Shown here: positions 57,544-64,000 of the stretch, piece by piece
Layout: every line of letters begins with the position of its first letter
Position numbering within the stretch: position 1 is the first letter of the stretch
NCBI RefSeq assembly: GCF_024679095.1
Contig: NC_066512.1
Location: 8,224,151-8,288,150, forward strand
Direction: 5' to 3'
Source: Eriocheir sinensis
Taxonomy: Eukaryota > Arthropoda > Malacostraca > Decapoda > Varunidae
Length of the DNA stretch: 64,000 bases
The notes under the pieces: generated by a model
Seen by the model: only the letters and a program-made list of their open reading frames with translations
Databases searched by the model: none
What the model was told of the DNA's origin: nothing
Translations under genes and position numbers: made by a program

Positions 57544-57868
57544 CAGGGGTTCCCAACCTTTTTGTTCCTCTGTACCCCTTGGGCATTTTTATAGGTTCCC
57601 GTGTACTCCTAGAAAATTAGGATAAATAACGATGAAACTGTAATATTTTTATATTATTTTATAATGAAATCTACATGTGTAGACTGATGATATAATTTAA
57701 ATAACAGTTTTGCTTACTAAAATGAGGAAATTGATTAAAAAAACGACATTGTGCAATTTGGATGCAGATGTATTGCACAGTAGTGGTTATTCTCTCGGAT
57801 CCAATGTACCCCCTGAAAAGTGCAAATGTACCACTGGGGGTACATGTACCCCAGGTTGGGAACCCCTG
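57544..57868. mobile_element. hAT-type MITE with 8-bp target duplication, nested in LINE-B
   Basis: Terminal inverted repeats CAGGGGTTCCCAACCT (left) and AGGTTGGGAACCCCTG (right) are perfect over 16 bp. The flanking 8-bp direct repeats are CCCTTGAC (57536-57543) and CCCTAGAC (57869-57876), with one mismatch. Length is 325 bp, with no coding capacity. Subterminal GTACCCCTTGGG and GTACCCCCTG segments are again inverted repeats. Removal of the element and one repeat restores alignment with LINE-B copy 1 around 46500-46550. Confidence 0.93.
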
Positions 57869-57876
57869 CCCTAGAC

Positions 57877-58520
57877 CTTGCCTTCCTCCCCGCCTACCTA
57901 CCCTCCCGTCTAATCCTCCCGCCGTGGAAGAGTTTCAAGTTGCCGAAAAGCTCAGATCTCTCAAACTTAAAAGGTCTACCACACCTCTAGATTTACCCAT
58001 AAAACTTTATCAAGAGTTTTCCTATGAACTTGCCTGTATCATAAATGTCTCCCTCACTCAGAGGAAATGGCCCACAGATCGGAAAACCTCATTCGTCACT
58101 CCCATCCCCAAAGTCACCAACCCCACCTCACTTAATGAACTAAGACCCATTGATTTCACTCCAATCCCGAGCCTGCTTTGTGAAGACTTTGTATTTAGCT
58201 GGGCATATGATACTATTCATTACAAAATTGATCAGAGGCAGCTCGGCAACGTTAGAGCCTCTTCCAAAACTCATTGCCTCATTAGTTTCCTTGATTTAAT
58301 TCTTAAAAACCTGGAAACCAGAAAAAAATACTTCCTCTGCCCTCGCCTTTATTGACTTTCGTAAAGCTTTCAACCTGGTTGACCACACCACTGTCATCAC
58401 CAAGGCTATAAACATCGGCCTTCCCTCCCACCTGACATCCTGGCTGGCTGATTTCCTGACGCACTGGCACCAAGCTGTGCTTCATCAAGGCTGCATCTCC
58501 CCCCTTACAGCCCCCCTCTG
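57877..58520 (+). pseudogene. LINE-B copy 2, reverse transcriptase fingers and motif A
   Basis: Frame-shifting homology to 46520-47110: KRSTTPLDLPIKLYQEFS, KVTNPTSLNELRPIDFTPIPSLLCEDF, QLGNVRASSKTHCL, then FIDFRKAFNLV in another frame near 58345-58380 and SWLADFL. Several indels separate these blocks. Confidence 0.83.
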
Positions 58521-58525
58521 CTGGG

Positions 58526-59326
58526 GTGCCCCAAGGGACGCGCATGGGGCCTCTTTGTTTCCTTATTCTGATTAACAATGCATTGTTAGACGCCCCTCAT
58601 CGCTGGAAGTACGTGGATGATTCTACAGTGGGCATTTCCATCAGCAACACAGCCCCTGACTACACGTCCTTACAACACAGTCTGGACCGACTGCAGAGCT
58701 GGACGCAAGATAACCACGTCACCATCAACACCAACAAGACGGTGGTGATGCATTTTTACACCTCTACCACTGCCATCCCACCGCCAGGCCTGGAGGTTGG
58801 CCCTCACCAGCTGCAGGTGGTTGAACCCACCAAACTACTTGGAGTCACCCTGGACAGCAAGCCGAGCTGGGGCAAGCACGTCACCACCATCATCAGGGCA
58901 GCTTCCTACAAACTTTGCATGCTGAGGCGCATGGAAGCACTGGGAGCCCCTCAAAGGACGCTTAAGGACCTGTACACCACCTTCATCCTCCCCAGAGTCC
59001 TCTACGCCTCTCCTGCTTGTGGTTCCTCCATCAACAAGACCCAGCAACTAGAGAGAGTGCAGAAGCGGGCTTGCAGACAGATTCTGGGTAGTTCTTACAC
59101 TAACTACGATAACGCACTCACCCAGCTGAATCTGCCCACCCTAGAGGACCGATACCAGACAAACCTAACCAAATTCGGCAAGTCCCTCCTCCACAACCCC
59201 CGTCATAGAGATCTACTCCCACCCGCCTCCCTCCCCCCACTAGACCCACAAGACACCACAATATTCTCGTACCGGTCAAAACTCGCACGGACAGATATCG
59301 GGTTAGCGCGATACCGACGCTTGTGA
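58526..59326 (+). CDS. LINE-B copy 2, reverse transcriptase palm to C-terminus, open 266-codon stretch
   Basis: Open frame with PQGTRMGPLCFLILIN (motif B), WKYVDDSTVG with YVDD at 58610-58621, TKLLGVTLDSKPSWGKHV, YASPACGSSIN, QQLERVQKRACRQILG and RHRDLLPP. It parallels 47126-48004 of copy 1 and ends at a TGA at 59324. The start shown is only the first ATG in the frame. It is a truncated protein fragment without the upstream domains. Confidence 0.8.
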   Translation: MPQGTRMGPLCFLILINNALLDAPHRWKYVDDSTVGISISNTAPDYTSLQHSLDRLQSWTQDNHVTINTNKTVVMHFYTSTTAIPPPGLEVGPHQLQVVEPTKLLGVTLDSKPSWGKHVTTIIRAASYKLCMLRRMEALGAPQRTLKDLYTTFILPRVLYASPACGSSINKTQQLERVQKRACRQILGSSYTNYDNALTQLNLPTLEDRYQTNLTKFGKSLLHNPRHRDLLPPASLPPLDPQDTTIFSYRSKLARTDIGLARYRRL

Positions 59327-59367
59327 GGGCCATGATGACCTCCATGATCACATGACCCCTCCACCCC

Positions 59368-59368
<1 letters not shown>

Positions 59369-59417
<49 letters not shown>
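59369..59417. repeat. (AC)n microsatellite inside LINE-B 3' untranslated region
   Basis: A pure AC tract between the coding end and the ATT tail; copy 1 has ATT-rich sequence at the corresponding place. Confidence 0.95.
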
Positions 59418-59418
<1 letters not shown>

Positions 59419-59517
59419 CACCCTTCCCACTTCCCCCATTACTCATCACATGAAACTCATTGTATTGTATTTTATGTATTTTCAACCTTATGGCCGCCTA
59501 CAAATGAATAAACCATG

Positions 59518-59525
59518 TATTATTA

Positions 59526-59592
<67 letters not shown>

Positions 59593-59660
59593 CATCATTA
59601 TTATTACACACACAAACACACACACACACACAAAAAAAAAAACACACACACAGGCAAGGG
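59518..59660. repeat. (ATT)n tail followed by (AC)n
   Basis: ATT repeats to about 59603 are followed at once by AC repeats with an A run, to about 59652. Confidence 0.95.
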
Positions 59661-61211
59661 CACTAAGACAGGTGTGTTGCATCATTAGTCACTTGTTGCA
59701 GATGCATAACACTGGCAAAGATTATGCAAACATATGAGGGAAGGAAGGAAACACGAAGAGGTGGGAAGGAAGGACGTGCATGAAGCGAGTGGCGAGGAAC
59801 ATGGGAAGGGGAGAAAAGCGAAGACACTGACGGATAAATGTAAGGAAGAAACAGAAAACAGGGGGAAGGCAAGACATAAAAAGAAAAAGAGACTGATGCA
59901 GGAAGAAAGATAGAGAGAAAAAGAAAAAGACAAGGATGATCATTGCAAGAATGTGAGAAAAGGGCAGACGAAGGAAGCTAATGTCATACAGAGATATGGG
60001 AAATGACAGTAAGGGTAAGAAAAGTATACCGTTACGATAAATATTTTTTTACAATGCAAAATAATAGGCAGACTGTTGCTGCAGGAAGGTGTCAGGCCGA
60101 TTATTAAAGCTCTTAATTAACACCTGTACACGTTTACGATTCAATCAGCACGACAACGCAAATACTCTCACCCGTTATAGTATTTCTGTGCTAACCTGAT
60201 ATTGAATGGCGTGAGCTATTCAACAAATTTATGGGGCACCTTTTCATTCTCTTTTCTCTGATACGTCTTTCTCTCACATTGTTCTTTTCATTCCTTCCCT
60301 TCTACCCTCTCCTCCAGTACTTTCCTCCCTTAATATTTTCTTCCTTCCCTCATTATCACCTTTATTTCTATGATCGTTATCACTTCCTACCTGCCGTTTT
60401 ATCCTTTACCTTGTCTCCCTCTCACCTTTCTTTATACTCTCATCCAATCCCTCCTCTTCCTTTACATCTTCCTCTCAATCTTTCCTATTTTTCTTTGTCC
60501 TTCATCCTTGCACTAGCCACATTCACATTGAGTTTCTTGTAATGGAAAGACATAATGTGGAGGAACAAAAACAGTAAAGGAGGTCAAAGGAGAAATTAGG
60601 AGAAAGAATATAAAGAGAGAAGAATGCGGGATGGAGATACCTCGAAGGAATAATTGAGGAAAGGAGGTATAGCGCAAAAGGAAAATGGGTCTATAGCATT
60701 AAAAAAAAAACACATTTACAATACAAGAGATGAAAATGGAGAAAACAAGTGAAAACGACAATAAACAGCAATATTGATAGCATGAAAAAAAAAATTGAAG
60801 GACAGAAAAGAACGGAAGGAAAATCTAGAAATGAAGAAGAAATATGGTTAAAATATGGTAAAAAGAACTTTGGAAGAAGGGAAGAAAGAAAATGGAAGAA
60901 AGAGCAGAGAGGGCAAATGGAAGACAAGGAAGTTAAGGAAATGGATGCGAAAAAGAAATATGAAAACGGAAAAGAAGACAAGATAAATGTGAAGACACTT
61001 CTAAAGAGTGTTCTAGGCAAAAATAAGCATAGATGAGAACGTGAAGAAAACAAATACTTGTGAAAAAGAAGGGTTAAACAAAACAAAACAAAAATAATAG
61101 CAAACATGAGTACAACGAATACACAAGAAAAATAATGTTCTGTGTTAGAGCAAAACCATTAAGGCCCCAAGAGTCACATGATGAACATAGATTGTCACTT
61201 AAAGCTTTTCT

Positions 61212-61239
<28 letters not shown>
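59661..61239. repeat. purine-rich then pyrimidine-rich low-complexity sequence, includes block e (copy 2)
   Basis: No gene is recognised. 60230-60540 is CT-rich. 60540-61170 is A-rich and homologous to 54600-55250, followed by the AGAGCAAAACCATTA segment shared with 55712. The Lys/Glu-rich frame at 60749-61036 is low complexity and unsupported. Confidence 0.6.
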
Positions 61240-61246
<7 letters not shown>

Positions 61247-61560
61247 GAGGCGGCGGTCGAGCGGTCAGCGTGTTGGTGTGGTGAGTCTGTAGACCTCGGT
61301 ACGAGTCCCACTGAAAGACACTTATTTTTCAAACCATCGGCGAGTGGCGGAATATTACCTACATGCTGCCCAGATGTTCAATCAACCCTAACTACAGCGA
61401 CTTCGTTCAACTGGAGCACCGGGGGCACCAAGGGTCAAGCAAGAGTCATAATATTATATCACTGCAATCACTAAAAATATAATTCGCCGGCGCCACTAAC
61501 GGGCTAGGGTCGTCTAAGAGGTCCCCTAAGAGAGCTTACCGGCGCTATAGAGAACATCTA
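61240..61560 (+). mobile_element. SINE-1 copy, near complete
   Basis: tRNA-like head GGCGGTCGAGCGGTCAGCG (A box, about 61250-61270) and B box GGTACGAGTCCC (61298-61309), SINE-1 body (CGGCGAGTGGCGG, TACATGCTGCCCAG, CACTAACGGGCTAGG) and the GGCGCTATAG end followed by an A-rich tail. It abuts a (CA)n run at its 5' side. Confidence 0.87.
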
Positions 61561-61569
61561 AAAAAGAAA

Positions 61570-61952
61570 ATGCCTACACTTTCCCTGTCTGCATTTCAGC
61601 TCCTCCTACTCCATAGTGATATTTGCTTCCTATTCCTCCTTTTACTCCTACACTGCTTTCACTTCCTCCTTTCCCTCGTTCACGTTTTTTTTTTGTATTC
61701 CTTTTCATCTCCAAGTATTACCTCCTCCTTTTCCTTTTTTGAATGCCTTGTCCTCGTCCTCCTCCTCTTCATCCTCCTCTTCTTTCCTGTACCTTCCCTC
61801 TGTCGGGGATCCTTCCCCTCAGCCTCGTTCTTCCCCTTTTAAGAGCAAGTCGAGAGGGGAACGCGGACACAATTGGGCTGGTCAGCCGCCCAGGGAAAGC
61901 ACAAAGATCCTCGGGTTTCACATTTTTTTCATGGAACTTCCTTCACGACCTT

Positions 61953-61987
<35 letters not shown>
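61570..61987. repeat. duplicated block b (copy 2) with (TG)n
   Basis: Homologous to 19700-20407; lacks the roughly 180-bp segment found near 19960-20140. Confidence 0.72.
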
Positions 61988-61992
<5 letters not shown>

Positions 61993-62039
61993 TTACATTT
62001 GACCCATCTATATATGTAATGTGTACCATAACGCATTTA

Positions 62040-62700
62040 TAGGAACATTGGTTAATTTCCAAACATTTATTTTCATCTGTCTCTACACCGCCCCCCCCCC
62101 CTCCCTTTCCCCTAACCTTAACCCCCCCACACACACACACACACACACTCAACATCCCCTTCTTTCGTACACACAACCCACCAACCCACACAAAAACAAA
62201 ACACACGTATGTTTACACAGACAAAATACACATTCCCGCACACTCTCACCACCACCACCATGAGGACCGCCTCCTCCACCAACAAAAAAACAAACACACA
62301 GTGTTACAAACACAAGAAATGAAACAATTGGAGAAAAATGTTACGAAACATGGAAACTTCAGTCACTTGTCCTTCGCTTGTGTAGGACAGCAACAGCAGC
62401 AGTGGCGGCGGCAACGGAGGCAGCGGCAAGATATGGTGGTAGTGGTTAAGTAGACTTCGAAAATGGAGAGAAAAAGGGAGAAAGGAGAGAGTGGAGGGGA
62501 AAGAGGGGGAAAGGTAAGATTGTAAGGAGACGATAAACAGGAAAGTCCCTGCACCTCTTTGCTCTGTGGATTATGTACTGAAGAATTCTATGGAGAGGAG
62601 GAAAAGTTAGATTGAGAGCATATAAAAGGCGAACGAAGAACGAACAATAAGATAAAGGAATCGAGGAAAAAGCGGAAAATAGTTGAGCAAAAATAAGCAA
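62040..62700. repeat. duplicated block c (copy 2)
   Basis: Homologous to 21440-22190; a C run (about 62090-62101) and (CA)n (about 62127-62148) are included. It has one unit of the 138-bp repeat and no hAT MITE. Confidence 0.75.
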
Positions 62701-63080
62701 TACCGGAAGAAATGAAAGAGTAGTAGCATTGTGTAGGGACAATTGACAAGAATGGAACGGCAGAAATATATGGGAAATGAATGAAATATATAAGAAGAGA
62801 TGGAAAAAGGAGGGGAAACAAAACAATTGAAGAACGAACGGCTTGTTGGGAGTTACTTGCCGAAAGAGTACACAGATGAAACCAAAAAAAAATGAGGATG
62901 AAAGAAAAAATCTAAGTAAGGGAAGTGGGAAGGCAAAGGCAAAATGTAGCAAAAGTAACTATATGAGAACGGTGAAAGGAGCATGAAGTTATATACGAAT
63001 GGGATAAGGAAAAACAGAGAGAAAGATAAACGAGGAAAGTAGGAAGATATCTAAGGGGAAGGAAAGATAAAAGGCAAACG
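62701..63080. repeat. duplicated block d (copy 2)
   Basis: Homologous to 22669-23000 in the same orientation, ending before the TG tract seen in copy 1. Confidence 0.7.
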
Positions 63081-63904
63081 CAGCAGATGACTACTGTTTG
63101 CTCACACCTCTCCCTCTTTCCCTTCAATCCTCAACCAGACCCTTCCTTTCCCTACCTTCCTTTCTTCCATCTATCCTACTGCATTCCTTCCCTTTCTCCA
63201 TGGCAGGCGTTTCTCCGAGTTGTGTCAAGGTCTCTGTGTTCTCTCTTCTCCCTTCCTCTCTTCCTCTCCTCCCTCACCAAGTGTTCCTTTCTTTCCTCAA
63301 GGTCTTTCATCAGTCCACCCTTCTCTCTTCACTTCCCTCACATCCCCTCTACCAGTTAATTTAAAAGAGTTAATACCGCTTCCCTTCCTTTCCTAGTTTT
63401 TTTTTTTTCTCTGCACTCCGGTCCGTCTCCATTCGCCTTTTCTTCACTCCTTTTTATCCTCCTCTCATCTTTCCTCGGGTCTTTCTTTTTCAGCCAACCA
63501 AACAAGTCTTCCCTCCTGTACCAGTAATACTTCTCTCCCCTAGACCAAACTTCCTGCTACCCTTGTTTCCTACTCTATTGAGCCAAACTCTTCCTCCTCC
63601 TCCTCTTCCCCTTCTTCCCTTTTTTTTTTCTTCACATAGCTTGTTGCCTGACTTTTTTTTTTCTTTAGCATTGTTTGCTTCCTTTCTAGTCTGTTTTTAT
63701 TCTTACACCCATTGTCACATTTTTCTCCTCTTCCCTGTGGCATGCACCTTACTATTTCTCTTTCCTCCTCTCTGCATCATTTTCTCACTCCTTCCTTCCT
63801 CTCTTTTCTCAATCCTTATCTGGTTCCTTCCCTCTCTCCTTGCCACTATAAACCCAAGTTTCATCCGAAACAAGAAGACAATAAGAAAAAATCTTATTAA
63901 CGAG

Positions 63905-63905
<1 letters not shown>
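63081..63905. repeat. pyrimidine-rich block, homologous to 50540-51171
   Basis: CT-rich sequence with the shared CCTGTACCAGTA, CTTCCTGCTACCCTTGTTTCC and AAGTTTCATCCGAAACAAGA stretches. Frames rich in Ser, Leu and Phe here are compositional artefacts. Confidence 0.7.

Positions 63906-63954
<49 letters not shown>
63906..63954. repeat. (CA)n microsatellite
   Basis: A CA tract at the right end of the window, matching the position of the CA run at 51172 in the homologous block. Confidence 0.96.
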
Positions 63955-63956
<2 letters not shown>

Positions 63957-64000
63957 CATATGCAGACGCACGCACAAGCACATGGACGCACACGCAAACG

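Larger units (their letters stand above)
57531..59600 (+). mobile_element. LINE-B copy 2, 5'-truncated, carrying a hAT MITE
   Basis: LINE-B homology starts beside a (CA)n run, is interrupted by the MITE at 57544-57868, and continues from 57877 to an ATT tail ending about 59592. The 3' end has GGCCGCC and AATAAACCATGTATTATTATC like copy 1, with an (AC)n run inside its 3' untranslated region (about 59369-59417). Beyond the tail comes (AC)n again at 59604. Confidence 0.85.

Noticed and set aside
60749..61036. Lys/Glu-rich 95-codon protein
   Set aside because: Low-complexity purine-rich sequence; the homologous block at 54.6-55.2 kb does not keep this frame open.
62021..62263. Pro/His/Thr-rich 80-codon frame
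   Set aside because: Produced by C and CA repeats, not conserved in the homologous block at 21.4 kb.

Overview
This window looks like a repeat-dominated intergenic stretch of an arthropod nuclear genome. A decapod crustacean is my best guess, from the extreme load of (TA)n, (AC)n, (AG)n, (ATT)n and (AGT)n microsatellites together with CR1/L2/Jockey-type LINEs, tRNA-derived SINEs, Ty3/gypsy, DIRS, P, hAT, PIF/Harbinger and piggyBac relics. No bacterial features and no convincing single-copy host gene are visible. Almost every long reading frame is transposon-derived or a translation of a microsatellite. Family names here are mine: LINE-A to LINE-D, SINE-1/2, Gypsy-1/2.

Layout. 1-1.45 kb: 5' part of a LINE-A copy (minus) with an open frame to the window edge. 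1.45-2.4 kb: long (TA)n tracts around a SINE. 2.4-2.8 kb: CR1-like 3' end. 4.37-4.76 and 6.47-6.75 kb: minus-strand SINEs, the second carrying an 80-bp palindrome. 6.88-11.94 kb: LINE-A copy 2, split by a reversed CR1-like insertion. 12.0-12.95 kb: another CR1-like end. 14.54-17.26 kb: LINE-C, an unusual reverse transcriptase element lying between (AGT)n arrays. 17.4-18.1 kb: LINE-A tail with a SINE in it. 18.15-23.1 kb: a diverged repeat block colinear with 56.3-63.1 kb. 23.3-24.0 kb: LINE-D 3' end. 24.2-29.2 kb: Gypsy-1, a Ty3/gypsy gag-pol with few lesions.

31.8-50.3 kb is best read as one minus-strand Gypsy-2 element broken into four pieces (RNase H; RT/protease; gag zinc knuckles; gag N-terminus). 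LINE-A copy 3 interrupts it between RT and RNase H. A 3-kb stretch with a hAT remnant lies between protease and gag. A P-superfamily (THAP) transposon lies inside gag, and is itself interrupted by a long inverted-repeat unit and by LINE-B copy 1. 51.2-54.1 kb: a second SINE type, a piggyBac MITE, DIRS gag and DIRS RT fragments head to head, then a LINE-A end. 54.1-64 kb: diverged duplicated low-complexity blocks, SINEs, a CR1-like end and LINE-B copy 2 carrying a hAT MITE with an 8-bp target duplication.

The genes do not form a cellular pathway; each block is an autonomous, truncated or non-autonomous mobile element. The most interesting signals are the apparent association of two LINE families with particular microsatellites (LINE-B with (AC)n, LINE-C with (AGT)n), the probable restriction-like-endonuclease layout of LINE-C, the deep nesting at 31.8-50.3 kb, and the colinear duplication.
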